From NCBI RefSeq assembly GCF_001953055.1, contig NZ_CP019044.1:1302001-1366000 (forward strand): a DNA stretch of 64,000 nucleotides. The letters are read 5' to 3'. Source of the DNA: Salaquimonas pukyongi. GTDB lineage: Bacteria; Pseudomonadota; Alphaproteobacteria; Rhizobiales; Rhizobiaceae. Positions 30,446 through 39,229 of the stretch are shown here, piece after piece; within the stretch, counting starts at the first letter, position 1, and every line of letters begins with the position of its first letter. The position numbers and the translations under genes were made by a program. The notes below the pieces were generated by a model. The model did no database searches. It was not told the origin of the DNA and saw only the letters and a list, made by a program, of their open reading frames with translations.

Positions 30446-30483
30446 ACCCTCAAAGCCCCCAAAAGCCCCCCCAAAAAGCCCCC
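30446..30483 (-). repeat. Possible G-quadruplex tract in the adk-rpsM spacer
   Basis: The plus strand carries four C-tracts of 3, 5, 7 and 5 separated by 6, 5 and 6 bases (units of the AAAGCCCCC type). The minus strand therefore has four G-tracts of 5, 7, 5 and 3 with short T-rich loops, which fits the usual G3+N1-7 quadruplex rule. The G-rich strand is the template for rpsM transcription. Confidence 0.5.
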
Positions 30484-30553
30484 TGTGACAGCCAGCGCCC
30501 CCGCAATAAAGCAGTTTTCGTGCCAATTGCTGGTCACATACCCGACAATGCGC

Positions 30554-30582
30554 TTGACAACACCCGGTCCCGCTACTAAATC
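30554..30582 (+). promoter_or_regulatory. Candidate promoter for rpsM-rplQ
   Basis: TTGACA (30554-30559), 17-base spacer, TAAATC (30577-30582). The -35 is perfect and the spacing ideal; the -10 is imperfect. It lies in the 314-base gene-free stretch 30442-30755 and predicts a start near 30590 and a 165-base leader. Confidence 0.55.
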
Positions 30583-30755
30583 GGGGCCACAATCTGAAAA
30601 GATACAGATCGGAACCGGAAAAATGGCCGGAACCGGTCTTTTGTTTTGAAAACAGCTTTCAAGACTTGTTAAACGCCTGCAAGGGCCGGCCTCCACCGGA
30701 CGCGGGTAATGCAATCGGGGCGGGATCTGCCTGCCCGAACACATGGAGTGAAAAA

Positions 30756-31124
30756 ATGGCCCGTATCGCCGGTGTCAACCTGCCGACCGCCAAGCGCGCA
30801 ATCATCGCCCTTCAATACATTCATGGAATTGGCCCCAAGGGGGCTGCCCGTATCATCGAACAGGCCGGTATCGAGCCTGCCCGCCGGGTCAATGAACTCA
30901 ACGATTCGGAAGTCGTGCGCATCCGTGAAATCATCGATGCCGAATTTACCGTTGAGGGCGATCTGCGCCGCGAAACGTCGATGAACATCAAACGCCTGAT
31001 GGACCTTGGCTGCTATCGTGGCCTGCGCCATCGCCGCGGGCTTCCCGTTCGCGGTCAGCGCACCCACACCAATGCCCGCACCCGCAAGGGACCGGCAAAG
31101 GCGATTGCAGGCAAGAAGAAGTAA
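30756..31124 (+). CDS. rpsM: 30S ribosomal protein S13
   Basis: 122-aa protein of the 30S head, contacting P-site tRNA and the 50S subunit. The start at ATG 30756 is preceded by GGAG and gives [19 protein letters not shown]; upstream ATG 30666 adds 30 non-conserved residues. Basic C-terminus [20 protein letters not shown] is diagnostic. First gene of the alpha operon. Confidence 0.98.
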   Translation: MARIAGVNLPTAKRAIIALQYIHGIGPKGAARIIEQAGIEPARRVNELNDSEVVRIREIIDAEFTVEGDLRRETSMNIKRLMDLGCYRGLRHRRGLPVRGQRTHTNARTRKGPAKAIAGKKK

Positions 31125-31250
31125 CGCCCTGCAGGCGTTCCGGCCGGGGCGCTGCAGGAAAACAATCGGGTGTCTGCCGGTTGCATGGGCAGATACCTGG
31201 TGGAGCCGCTGGCATTACGGCGGTGTTGAGATCAAAGCAAGGAAACGTAA

Positions 31251-31640
31251 ATGGCCAAGGAAGCAGGACGCGTCAAACGGCGTGAACGCAAGAATATCTC
31301 ATCGGGCGTTGCCCATGTGAATTCCACCTTCAACAATACCATGATCACCATTACCGATGCCCAAGGCAATACAATCTCTTGGTCATCCGCCGGCATGCAG
31401 GGGTTCAAGGGCTCGCGCAAGTCCACCCCCTATGCCGCCCAGGTCGCTGCAGAGGATGCCGCCAAGAAAGCCATGGAACACGGCATGAAGACCCTTGAGG
31501 TCGAGGTGCGCGGTCCGGGCTCTGGCCGTGAATCGGCGCTGCGTGCACTGCAGGCCGCCGGCTTCTACATCACCTCCATTCGTGATGTGACCGCCATTCC
31601 GCATAACGGTGTACGACCGCGCAAGAAGCGCCGGGTCTGA
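31251..31640 (+). CDS. rpsK: 30S ribosomal protein S11
   Basis: 129-aa protein of the 30S platform, near the Shine-Dalgarno helix. It shows [20 protein letters not shown], the [20 protein letters not shown] helix and the C-terminal [19 protein letters not shown] precedes the ATG. The 126-base spacer before it shows no terminator. Confidence 0.99.
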   Translation: MAKEAGRVKRRERKNISSGVAHVNSTFNNTMITITDAQGNTISWSSAGMQGFKGSRKSTPYAAQVAAEDAAKKAMEHGMKTLEVEVRGPGSGRESALRALQAAGFYITSIRDVTAIPHNGVRPRKKRRV

Positions 31641-31740
31641 CGCCAGTCTGCAAGTCGCCTGCAACCATTCCGCATTGCAGGTCTGCCTTTGGAAAATGCC
31701 ACGAGTGGATGGTGGCAGCCAACCATAGGAAACATGTCCC

Positions 31741-32751
31741 ATGATCCAGAAGAACTGGTCCGAACTCATCAAGCCCAACAAACTTGATATCGTGTCGTCC
31801 AGCCCAACCAAGGCCGTTGTTGTTGCCGAACCGCTGGAACGCGGCTACGGCCTGACCCTTGGCAATGCGCTGCGCCGGGTGCTGCTGTCCTCGCTTCAGG
31901 GCGCAGCCGTCACCGCCGTGCAGATCGACGGCGTTCTGCATGAATTCTCCTCCATTGCCGGTGTCCGCGAAGACGTCACCGACATGGTGCTCAACATCAA
32001 GGAAATCGCCATCCGCATGGAAGGCGATGGCCCCAAGCGCATGGTCGTGCGCAAGGAAGGCCCGGGCGTTGTAACCGCTGGCGATATCCAGACCGTGGGC
32101 GATGTTGAAATCCTCAATCCTGATCTGGTCATCTGCACCCTCGACGAGGGCACGGAAATCCGCATGGAACTGACGGTCGACACCGGCAAGGGCTATGTGC
32201 CTGCAGACCGCAACCGCGCCGAGGATGCGCCGATCGGCCTGATCCCCGTCGACAGCCTTTATTCACCGGTACGCAAGGTCTCCTACAAGATCGACGCCAC
32301 CCGTGAAGGCCAGGTGCTCGACTATGACAAGCTGACCTTGACCATCGAAACCAATGGCGCTGTCACGCCGGAAGATGCGGTTGCCTATGCAGCCCGTATC
32401 ATCCAGGACCAGCTTTCCATCTTCGTCAACTTCGACGAGCCGGTGAAAGAGGAAGTCCAGGAAGAAGTCCAGGAACTGGCCTTCAACCCTGCGCTGCTGA
32501 AAAAGGTCGACGAGCTGGAACTTTCCGTACGCTCGGCGAACTGCCTGAAAAACGACAACATCGTCTATATCGGCGATCTCATTCAAAAGACCGAGTCCGA
32601 AATGCTTCGCACGCCGAACTTCGGCCGCAAGTCGCTGAACGAGATCAAGGAAGTGCTCGCAGGCATGGGCCTGCATCTGGGCATGGAAGTGCCGGCATGG
32701 CCGCCGGAAAACATCGAGGACCTCGCAAAGCGTTACGAGGACCAGTACTAA
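31741..32751 (+). CDS. rpoA: DNA-directed RNA polymerase alpha subunit
   Basis: 336-aa subunit that nucleates core assembly and contacts UP elements and activators. The N-terminal domain shows [20 protein letters not shown]; the C-terminal domain shows [20 protein letters not shown] with the DNA-contacting Arg and Asn, then [19 protein letters not shown] precedes the ATG. Normal length. Confidence 0.99.
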   Translation: MIQKNWSELIKPNKLDIVSSSPTKAVVVAEPLERGYGLTLGNALRRVLLSSLQGAAVTAVQIDGVLHEFSSIAGVREDVTDMVLNIKEIAIRMEGDGPKRMVVRKEGPGVVTAGDIQTVGDVEILNPDLVICTLDEGTEIRMELTVDTGKGYVPADRNRAEDAPIGLIPVDSLYSPVRKVSYKIDATREGQVLDYDKLTLTIETNGAVTPEDAVAYAARIIQDQLSIFVNFDEPVKEEVQEEVQELAFNPALLKKVDELELSVRSANCLKNDNIVYIGDLIQKTESEMLRTPNFGRKSLNEIKEVLAGMGLHLGMEVPAWPPENIEDLAKRYEDQY

Positions 32752-32959
32752 CCGGCAAAGCCGGACGCCCGCAATGGCGATGCGATCCGGGGGGCCGAAA
32801 TGAAACTTCTTCGTTCGCGATTGTGCGGGCGAAGAGCGAGCCGGCCGGTGGGCCGCCCCCGCGCAGGCAGGAAGCGTAGCTTCCTCGCCGTGAGCGAAAA
32901 TCACAGTTGCTGCGATCTCAAGTCCTAGGCGCAGCACATTCCGCTGAAGGAGAAGGCAA

Positions 32960-33400
32960 ATGAGACACGGAAAAGCCCATCGCAAACTCAATCGGACGGC
33001 GAGCCACCGCAAGGCGATGTTCGCCAATATGGCCGCATCCCTGATCGAGCACGAGCAGATCGTCACCACGCTGCCGAAAGCCAAGGAAATGCGCTCGATC
33101 ATCGACAAGCTGATCACGCTGGGAAAACGCGGCGATCTGCATGCCCGCCGCCAGGCCATTGCCAAGGTTCGCGATGTGGAACAGGTCAGGAAGCTGTTTG
33201 ACGTACTGGGTCCGCGCTATGCTGAACGCAATGGCGGATACAGCCGCGTGCTGAAGGCCGGTTTCCGCTACGGTGACAATGCGCCGATGGCGGTCATCGA
33301 GCTGGTCGACCGCGATCCCGATGCCAAGGGTGCAAAGGACCGTGCCCGTCTTGAGGCAATGGAAACCGAGATGGAAACCGCCGAGGGCGCGGAAGCCTGA
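32960..33400 (+). CDS. rplQ: 50S ribosomal protein L17
   Basis: 146-aa protein next to the tunnel exit. The start [20 protein letters not shown] is the family signature, with [30 protein letters not shown] precedes the ATG. A 208-base GC-rich spacer without a gene separates it from rpoA. Last gene of the ribosomal superoperon, closed by a terminator. Confidence 0.99.
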   Translation: MRHGKAHRKLNRTASHRKAMFANMAASLIEHEQIVTTLPKAKEMRSIIDKLITLGKRGDLHARRQAIAKVRDVEQVRKLFDVLGPRYAERNGGYSRVLKAGFRYGDNAPMAVIELVDRDPDAKGAKDRARLEAMETEMETAEGAEA

Positions 33401-33431
33401 TCACCGGCGGATCGACAGCATTGCAAACAAG

Positions 33432-33459
33432 GCCGGGCTTGCCAGAGCCCGGCTTTTTT
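33432..33459 (+). terminator. Intrinsic terminator after rplQ
   Basis: GCCGGGCT (33432-33439), loop TGCCAG, AGCCCGGC (33446-33453), then six T. A clear rho-independent terminator 32 bases after the rplQ stop, ending the alpha operon. Confidence 0.93.
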
Positions 33460-33493
33460 GTGGCTGCTCCCGCGCCGGCCGGAACGAAACTTC

Positions 33494-33524
33494 TTGACCT
33501 TCCCGTAGCTGTAAGCTGCATGCT
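33494..33524 (+). promoter_or_regulatory. CueR-type (MerR family) copper-responsive promoter
   Basis: TTGACC (33494-33499) and CATGCT (33519-33524) are separated by 19 bases, the over-long spacing typical of MerR-controlled promoters. The spacer holds the half-site ACCTTCC (33497-33503), 7 bases, then GTAAGCT (33511-33517), matching ACCTTCC-N7-GGAAGGT at 12 of 14 positions. From memory, the E. coli copA promoter has the same TTGACCTTCCC start, the same N7 spacing and the same 19-base gap. No cueR gene is in the window beside it. The function as a copper promoter is inference from this match. Confidence 0.65.
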
Positions 33525-33554
33525 TGGCCCTCATCACCAAGGAGGGTTTGAACG

Positions 33555-33674
33555 ATGATGCAGGGTTACGGCGACGGCATGATGTTCGGTATGGGCTTCG
33601 GCATGCTCTTTTTCCTGTTGGTGATTTTGGCGATCGGGTTCGGCCTTGGCTATATGGCCGGCCGCAACCGCTGA
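33555..33674 (+). CDS. Tiny Met-rich single-span membrane protein
   Basis: 39-aa frame from ATG 33555 to TGA 33672-33674 with a very strong ribosome binding site AAGGAGGG at 33539-33546. The N-terminal 18 residues (MMQGYGDGMMFGMGFGML) are rich in Met and Gly, followed by one hydrophobic helix (FFLLVILAIGFGLGYM) and AGRNR. The Met-rich face could bind Cu(I); that, and a role in copper handling, is inferred from composition and from the CueR-like promoter 30 bases upstream. I do not recognise a named family. Convincing as a gene because of the combined promoter, ribosome site and composition. Confidence 0.75.
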   Translation: MMQGYGDGMMFGMGFGMLFFLLVILAIGFGLGYMAGRNR

Positions 33675-33715
33675 CGGTTTCACCAGGTGACAGCGCGCGA
33701 TTGCATCACGAGCGC

Positions 33716-34026
33716 TAGAGCGTGTCCGGCTTAAATGGAATCGTTTGAGCGCCGGGAGTTTGGTCTTCGGCAAGGAGGAAAATGCGACGCAGTGCAGGCA
33801 CTGTCAGTATTCTCCGGCGCTGCCCGAAGGGCAGGGAACCAGGTTCAAACGATTGCAGAAAACCCGATACATTCATGATGTTAAGTGCCCGGCTGTGGTG
33901 TCGTTTGCGTTCTGTCTTCGTCGAAATCCTCGCGAGGTGGCAAGGCACCGCGCTGCGGTATTCTCCTTGCCGGAAACGAAAAATCCATCCATGCAAACTG
34001 CTTCCATTTAAACCGGACACGCTCTA
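33716..34026. repeat. Interspersed repeat with terminal inverted repeats, copy 1
   Basis: About 311 bases bounded by 25-bp inverted repeats that match at 24 of 25 positions (TAGAGCGTGTCCGGCTTAAA at the left end, its complement at 34002-34026). The body is shared with the copy at 47239-47470, read in the opposite orientation; copy 2 lacks about 78 bases near the right end. Inside is a small GC hairpin (CTGCCC-GAA-GGGCAG). No transposase or convincing gene is inside, so this is a MITE-like, non-autonomous element. It fills most of the 496-base gap between the miniprotein and the protease gene. Flanking TA at both ends could be a target duplication. Confidence 0.82.
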
Positions 34027-34170
34027 AGCTGCAATTCAGCCCGCGCCAGCCATCGGGGCCTCTGCTCCGTTGGCTTTTTGACGGTATGGCTGCCTGCGCG
34101 CGGTTTACTTGCCATGTTTGCGTCCCTATTTTCATGGCAGGATTCCCGCTTTCCGCAGAAGGATTTCTCC

Positions 34171-35706
34171 ATGAAACGCTGGCCAATTGCCGTCCTGGCC
34201 CTGATCGGCCTTGTTTTCGTCATGCCCCTGGCAACCCCGCCTGCGCGCGCCCAGAATGCCCTTGAAGATGTCTTCAAGAAGACGCTTGACGACCTGCTCG
34301 GCGGCACCACCAAAGGTGGCGATGGCAAGAGCCGGGCGGAGCAGGTCCCCGCCTCCAGGGCGCAAATCGATCTGACTTTTGCACCGCTGGTGCGTGAGGC
34401 GGCGCCGTCCGTGGTCAACGTCTTTACCGCAAAACTGGTGCAGGCGCGCCGTTCCCCGTTTGAAGGCGATCCCTTCTTTGAGCGGTTCTTTGGCCGCAAC
34501 AGTCCGTTCGGCGCACCGCGCCAGCGCCGCAAGATGCAGAACTCCCTCGGCTCCGGCGTGATCATTTCCGAAGACGGTTTCGTGCTGACCAACAACCACG
34601 TCATAACCGATGCCGACGAAGTCAAGGTCGTGCTCAATGACGGCTCGGAATACGAGGCGGAGATCATGCTGAAGGACGAAAAGTCCGATCTTGCCGTGCT
34701 CAGGATTACCGAGGGTGGCCGGTTTGAGCCCATCGAAATCGCCGATTCCGACGAAGTGGCTGTCGGCGATCTCGTGCTTGCCATCGGCAATCCATTCGGC
34801 GTTGGCCAGACGGTCACCAGCGGCATCGTTTCCGCCGTTGCCCGTTCGCGCGTGGGGATCACCGATTTCGACTTCTTCATCCAGACCGATGCCGCCATCA
34901 ATCCCGGCAATTCCGGCGGTGCGCTGGTCAACATGCGCGGCGAACTGATCGGCATCAACACGGCCATTTATTCGCGCTCGGGCGGTTCCCACGGCATCGG
35001 TTTTGCCATTCCCTCCAACATGGCGCGGGTGGTAATGCGCTCCGTTGAATCGGGCGATGACAGCGTTACCCGTCCATGGCTTGGGGTCGACACCCAGGAA
35101 GTAACGGCCGAGATCGCCGAATCCCTGGGCATGAAGCGGCCGGGCGGAGTGCTGGTGGCCTCCGTCTATCCCGGTGGCCCGGCGGACCGGGCAGGGCTGG
35201 AGCCAGGCGATGTGATCATCGGCATCAACCGCAAGGTCTTGCAGAACAACGACGCGCTCGCCTATCGCCTGGACACCATCGGCATTGGCGGGGATGCCGA
35301 ACTGGTGGTCCTTTCCGGCGATGAGCGCAAGGTGGTGACCCTGCGGCTGCAGGAAGCACCTGAAACCGTGCCGCGCCGTGAAACCGTGATGGCCCCCGAA
35401 ACGGTTTTGGGTGGTGCCACCATTGCCAATCTCTCGCCGGCAGTGGCGCAGGATGTGGGCATTTCCTCGCGCGACACCGGGGTGGTTGTCCTGAACGTTC
35501 AGCGTGGCACCCGTGCGGCTGCAAATGGCGTGCGCAAGGGAGACATCATTCTGGCCATCAATGGCGTTGAGGTGGATACCGTGCGGGAGGTCGAGCGCAT
35601 CACCGCCCGCCAGTCACGCCGCGGCTGGCAGGTCGTATTGGAGCGCAATGGCCGCCAGCTGGCCTTCGAGCGCAATGGCCGTTTCTTCCGCCAATACCGG
35701 CTCTGA
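34171..35706 (+). CDS. Periplasmic Deg/HtrA-type serine protease
   Basis: 511-aa trypsin-like protease with two PDZ domains, which degrades or refolds damaged envelope proteins. ATG 34171 has AGAAGGA upstream and gives a signal peptide (MKRWPIAVLALIGLVFVMPL, cleavage after ARA near residue 26). The catalytic triad is His143 (NNHVI), Asp173 (SDLAVL) and Ser248 (GNSGG). The PDZ domains follow, about 290-380 and 410-500. It lies 8 bases before rarA, so the two may be co-transcribed. DegP and DegQ cannot be told apart here. Confidence 0.93.
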   Translation: MKRWPIAVLALIGLVFVMPLATPPARAQNALEDVFKKTLDDLLGGTTKGGDGKSRAEQVPASRAQIDLTFAPLVREAAPSVVNVFTAKLVQARRSPFEGDPFFERFFGRNSPFGAPRQRRKMQNSLGSGVIISEDGFVLTNNHVITDADEVKVVLNDGSEYEAEIMLKDEKSDLAVLRITEGGRFEPIEIADSDEVAVGDLVLAIGNPFGVGQTVTSGIVSAVARSRVGITDFDFFIQTDAAINPGNSGGALVNMRGELIGINTAIYSRSGGSHGIGFAIPSNMARVVMRSVESGDDSVTRPWLGVDTQEVTAEIAESLGMKRPGGVLVASVYPGGPADRAGLEPGDVIIGINRKVLQNNDALAYRLDTIGIGGDAELVVLSGDERKVVTLRLQEAPETVPRRETVMAPETVLGGATIANLSPAVAQDVGISSRDTGVVVLNVQRGTRAAANGVRKGDIILAINGVEVDTVREVERITARQSRRGWQVVLERNGRQLAFERNGRFFRQYRL

Positions 35707-35714
35707 AATTTTGC

Positions 35715-37046
35715 ATGGCCGATCTGTTCAAAGCTGATGATGATGATGGGGAGCGAGCAGCGCCCGAAGGCTATCGCCCGCTCGCAGATCGCATGCGGCC
35801 GCAAAGCCTCGGCGAAATTGCCGGCCAGGAGCATCTGACCGGACCGGACGGGTCGCTGACCCGCATGCTTCGCTCCAAATCCCTTGGCAGCCTTATCTTC
35901 TGGGGCCCGCCCGGTACGGGCAAAACGACAGCGGCAAGGCTGATCGCCGGCGAGAGCGGCCTTGCTTTCGAGCAGTTGTCGGCAATCTTCTCCGGCGTTG
36001 CCGATTTGAAGAAGGCCTTCGAGGCAGCCAGGCTCAGGCGCGCCAACGGCAAAACCACCGTGCTGTTCGTTGACGAGATCCACCGCTTCAACAAGGCACA
36101 GCAGGATTCCTTTCTGCCGGTGATGGAAGACGGCACCATCGTGCTCGTTGGCGCAACGACGGAAAATCCGAGCTTTGAACTCAATGCTGCGCTTTTGTCG
36201 CGCGCCAGCGTGCTGACCTTCAAGCCCCTGGATGGCGATGCGCTTGGAAAACTGCTGGAACGGGCCGAAGCCCTGGAGGAGCGAAAACTGCCGCTTGATG
36301 AGGAAGCGCGCGCTTCGCTCATTCGCATGGCCGACGGCGACGGCAGGGCGGTTCTGTCGCTGGCTGAAGAAGTCTGGCGCGTCGCCAAGCCGGAGGAGAC
36401 CCTGAGCGCAGCCGCCTTGCAGCAGATCCTGCAGCGGCGCTCGCCAATCTACAACAAGGGCGCCGACGGCCATTACAATCTCATTTCAGCCCTGCACAAA
36501 TCGGTGCGCGGCTCTGATCCCGATGCGGCGCTATACTATCTTTGCCGCATGTTCGATGCAGGTGAAGATCCCCGCTTTATCGGCCGCCGGCTGGTGCGCA
36601 TGGCTTCAGAAGACATTGGCAATGCCGATCCGCAGGCGCTGGTTGTCTGCAATGCCGCAAAGGATACATACGATTTTCTCGGATCGCCCGAAGGCGAACT
36701 GGCGCTGGCTCAGGCCTGTGTCTATCTTGCCACCGCGCCCAAATCCAATGCCGTCTATACCGCCTTCAAGGGCGCCATGGCAGCGGCCAGGGAACACGGC
36801 TCGCTGCCACCGCCCAAACACATCCTCAACGCACCCACCAAGCTGATGAAGGGGGAGGGGTATGGCGAGGGCTATCGTTACGACCACGACCAGCCCGATG
36901 CCTTTTCCGGCCAGGACTATTTCCCTGAAACGATGGGCAGGCGCACGTTCTACGACCCGCCCGAACGCGGCTTTGAGCGCGAAATCAGGAAGCGGCTGGA
37001 ATACTGGGAAAAACTGCGGCGCGAGCGTGCAAAAAAAGCTGATTGA
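35715..37046 (+). CDS. rarA: Replication-associated recombination ATPase RarA/MgsA
   Basis: 443-aa AAA+ ATPase of the clamp-loader clade that acts at stalled replication forks. Walker A GPPGTGKTTAARL, Walker B VLFVDEIHRFNKAQQD, and sensor motif VGATTENPSFELN, all diagnostic. The C-terminal tetramerisation region has NLISALHKSVRGSDPDAALY. The start ATG 35715 is 8 bases after the protease stop. Full length. Confidence 0.96.
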   Translation: MADLFKADDDDGERAAPEGYRPLADRMRPQSLGEIAGQEHLTGPDGSLTRMLRSKSLGSLIFWGPPGTGKTTAARLIAGESGLAFEQLSAIFSGVADLKKAFEAARLRRANGKTTVLFVDEIHRFNKAQQDSFLPVMEDGTIVLVGATTENPSFELNAALLSRASVLTFKPLDGDALGKLLERAEALEERKLPLDEEARASLIRMADGDGRAVLSLAEEVWRVAKPEETLSAAALQQILQRRSPIYNKGADGHYNLISALHKSVRGSDPDAALYYLCRMFDAGEDPRFIGRRLVRMASEDIGNADPQALVVCNAAKDTYDFLGSPEGELALAQACVYLATAPKSNAVYTAFKGAMAAAREHGSLPPPKHILNAPTKLMKGEGYGEGYRYDHDQPDAFSGQDYFPETMGRRTFYDPPERGFEREIRKRLEYWEKLRRERAKKAD

Positions 37047-37133
37047 GCCCGGCGGCTTTGACACCGGTCAAGGAAACCGCCGCCAAATCACGTTACGGGA
37101 TCATGACCGACCCTGAGTTCAAGAGGCAAATTC

Positions 37134-37421
37134 ATGAACCAATCAAAGCACCTTGCTGCCGCTCTTCTGTTCTGCGCCATGCCGCTTGCCGCTGCCGCGC
37201 AGTCCGAAAATCCGGCCTGGATCGAAACGCTCAACTTCGAGATGGAAAAGAACCACGAATGCGAGGTCGCCTATTACCTTCACATCAAGGAAGGCCAACT
37301 GGGCGCGCAGAAAACCTATGAAGCGCGGTTGCAATGCGTCGATGGACGGCAGTTCGACGCCAGCCGCATCGGTGAGGAGGGCGAGTTTACCGCCAAGCCC
37401 TGTCAAGTGCAGACCTGTTGA
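37134..37421 (+). CDS. Small exported cysteine-containing hypothetical protein
   Basis: 95-aa protein with a signal peptide (MNQSKHLAAALLFCAMPLAA, cleavage after AAAA near residue 22) and AAGAGG before the ATG. The mature part has four Cys residues, in NHECEV, RLQCVD and the C-terminal KPCQVQTC, consistent with disulfides in the periplasm. No domain recognised. It lies between rarA and the hemG-like gene in the same direction. Function unknown. Confidence 0.65.
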   Translation: MNQSKHLAAALLFCAMPLAAAAQSENPAWIETLNFEMEKNHECEVAYYLHIKEGQLGAQKTYEARLQCVDGRQFDASRIGEEGEFTAKPCQVQTC

Positions 37422-37453
37422 ACAAGCCGCAGCGCCGCACGAAAGGAACTTCC

Positions 37454-37996
37454 ATGAAAATTGCTGTTTTCTTTGCAACGGTGGAAGACCACACCCGCAA
37501 GATTGCAGGTAGGGTCGCAGCCCAGCTTGAAGAGGCCGGCCATGAAGCGGTCCTTGTCGACGTCAGCCAGCCTGGCCCGACAGGGGTTGCGGACATGGAT
37601 GCTGCCATTCTGGCAGCGCCCATTCACGTCGGCCAGTATCCCCAGGCCTTTGTCGCTTTCATTCAGAGCTGGAAATCCCAGTTGTCCGACATTCCCACGG
37701 CGCTGATCACGTCCTCGCTGGGAATTGCCAGCAAAATCAGGGTGGAACGCAAGGAAGCCGAATCATTTCCTGAAGTGCTGTTTGAACAAACCGGCTGGCG
37801 CGCCAACCGGGTGCACAACGTTGCCGGTGCGCTGAAATATATTGAATACGATTTCTTCAAGCGCTGGATGATGCGCCGCATCTCGGCCATGGAAGGCGGC
37901 CCGGTCGACACATCCAAGGATCACGAACTGACCGACTGGGACCAGTTGAAGGAATTTGTCTCCAACTTCGTGCTGGAAGTGGATGTGGTGACGTAG
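37454..37996 (+). CDS. HemG-like menaquinone-dependent protoporphyrinogen oxidase (flavodoxin fold)
   Basis: 180 aa, the same size as E. coli HemG. The start ATG 37454 follows AAAGGAAC. MKIAVFFATVEDHTRKIAGR is a flavodoxin-type FMN phosphate loop, and the C-terminal GALKYIEYDFFKRWMMRRI with GGPVDTSKDHELTDWDQLKEF resembles HemG closely. HemG oxidises protoporphyrinogen IX in haem synthesis. Other haem genes are not nearby. A general flavodoxin-domain oxidoreductase remains possible. Confidence 0.78.
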   Translation: MKIAVFFATVEDHTRKIAGRVAAQLEEAGHEAVLVDVSQPGPTGVADMDAAILAAPIHVGQYPQAFVAFIQSWKSQLSDIPTALITSSLGIASKIRVERKEAESFPEVLFEQTGWRANRVHNVAGALKYIEYDFFKRWMMRRISAMEGGPVDTSKDHELTDWDQLKEFVSNFVLEVDVVT

Positions 37997-38009
37997 CAGG
38001 GTTTTTGGC

Positions 38010-38069
38010 TAGAGCGTGTCCTGGTTGGATGGAATCGTTTGAACGCCGGTCACCGGGTCTTCGGCAAGG
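38010..38069. repeat. Terminal fragment of the interspersed repeat, copy 3
   Basis: TAGAGCGTGTCC, then a diverged stretch, GGATGGAATCGTTTGAACGC and TCTTCGGCAAGG align with the left end of the element at 33716. No right terminus was found downstream, so this is a solo end or a degraded copy. It lies directly after the hemG-like gene. Confidence 0.65.
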
Positions 38070-38220
38070 TCTGCTGCAAGACCGATCTTCGGCAACACCG
38101 CGCCCGTTCCCCACACGGTGGCGCCACCAAGCCAGATGCCATCTTTGAAGAACGCTCTTGGCGCAGTGGGAGCACGTGCCTTGAGGAAATCGTTGATGAT
38201 TTCGAAATCATCGCGAATAG

Positions 38221-38704
38221 TCAGAAAATTCGTGCGATCAAGGCTTTCCAGATAAAATATCGGATTATTGAAATAGTGTTGGCTGCCAAGCCAGACAAGA
38301 AGCCTTGGGGTTCTTTCAGCAGCGATTCCAGTTTTGCCGGCTCCACAAGGGTTTTCTTCCTTAGGCCGGGTCGCGGTCGCGCAGGGCATCAATGCGTTGT
38401 TGCAGAGCTCGCCGCGCTTCATCCGGGCGTTGAGCATGGCTGTGCGAATGCCATGCCACGATGGTGGATGTAACCAGTATCAATCCGGTAAACAGGGTGA
38501 AGTACGGAGAAGCGATCATGGCGAAAATCTGCTCGCCCAGGCTGCCGCTGCTTCTCATTTGCTCTGCAAGCTTGGTAAAGAGGAAGCCAGCCATTCCGCC
38601 AGCCAGTAGACCAAAGGCAACCCACGCAGGCCAATGTCACCGGCAAACTCTGATAGCTTGCCATTTTGGCTGTGTTTGTGAGGCTTCGTGGTTGTCTCGT
38701 TCAT
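38221..38704 (-). pseudogene. Two-span membrane protein gene with two frame breaks
   Basis: Three overlapping minus-strand frames join into one sensible 161-aa protein if one base is added in each of two G/C runs: the CCC at 38621-38623 and the GGG at 38368-38370 (plus-strand view). The reconstruction starts at ATG 38704 (MNETTTKPHKHSQNGKLSEF), has two hydrophobic helices (VAFGLLAGGMAGFLF and FTLFTGLILVTSTIVAW), a basic Arg-rich stretch, and ends at 38221 with FIWKALIARIF. The intact middle part alone is 77 aa (38361-38594). Either sequence errors, as in rpoB, or a decaying gene. No family recognised. Confidence 0.6.
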
Positions 38705-38793
38705 GAAAAAATGCATGAGATTGGGTACGGCTTTACAAGCAACAGGTGTTTTTGCATTTGTTTTGAGCCGCGAAAAGGCTATTCACTGGTCGC

Positions 38794-39177
38794 ATGATCC
38801 ATCTTCTGCTTGTTGCCCTTGGCGGTGCTGTTGGCGCGTCGCTGCGTCATCTTTCCGGCCTGTTTTTCCTGCGCACCTTCGGGCCGGCCTTTCCCTTCGG
38901 CACGCTGTTCGTTAACGTGGCAGGATCGCTTGCCATGGGGTTGCTGATCGGCTGGCTGGCGCGGCGCACCGGCGGGACAAGCGCGGAACTACGGCTGTTC
39001 CTGGCAACCGGCCTGCTGGGCGGATTTACGACCTTTTCCGCCTTTTCGCTTGATTTTGCCGCGCTTTGGGAAGATGGCAGGCTGGCAATCGCCTTCGGCT
39101 ATGCTGCAGCAAGCGTTGTACTCTCTCTGGCCGCCATCTTTGCCGGCCTGTGGCTGGCGCGTGCCGCCCTTGCATGA
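38794..39177 (+). CDS. crcB: Fluoride efflux channel CrcB/Fluc
   Basis: 127-aa membrane protein with four helices. GGAVGASLRH near the start, FPFGTLFVNVAGS and GLLGGFTTFSAFSLD are the family motifs; the Phe residues and the central Asn line the fluoride pore. A dimer forms the channel. I looked for a fluoride riboswitch upstream and saw none. The stop (39175-39177) is 52 bases before the rluC start. Confidence 0.96.
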   Translation: MIHLLLVALGGAVGASLRHLSGLFFLRTFGPAFPFGTLFVNVAGSLAMGLLIGWLARRTGGTSAELRLFLATGLLGGFTTFSAFSLDFAALWEDGRLAIAFGYAAASVVLSLAAIFAGLWLARAALA

Positions 39178-39229
39178 AACCCGGCAGGCCATTGTCATAA
39201 AAAAAAGTGTCGTTGAAAAAGGTTCCGCA

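Noticed and set aside
33745-34011. Open frames inside the repeat copies
   Set aside because: Frames differ between the copies through deletions, and products match nothing; the shared DNA ends rather than any protein are conserved.
38009-38437. 142-codon minus-strand frame ending in the repeat fragment
   Set aside because: It overlaps, out of frame, the better-supported two-span membrane gene, and its end is supplied by the repeat terminus.
38640-38793. Fluoride riboswitch before crcB
   Set aside because: The conserved core (GGNGATGG and the CTGATGAC-type pairing) is not present in the upstream sequence.
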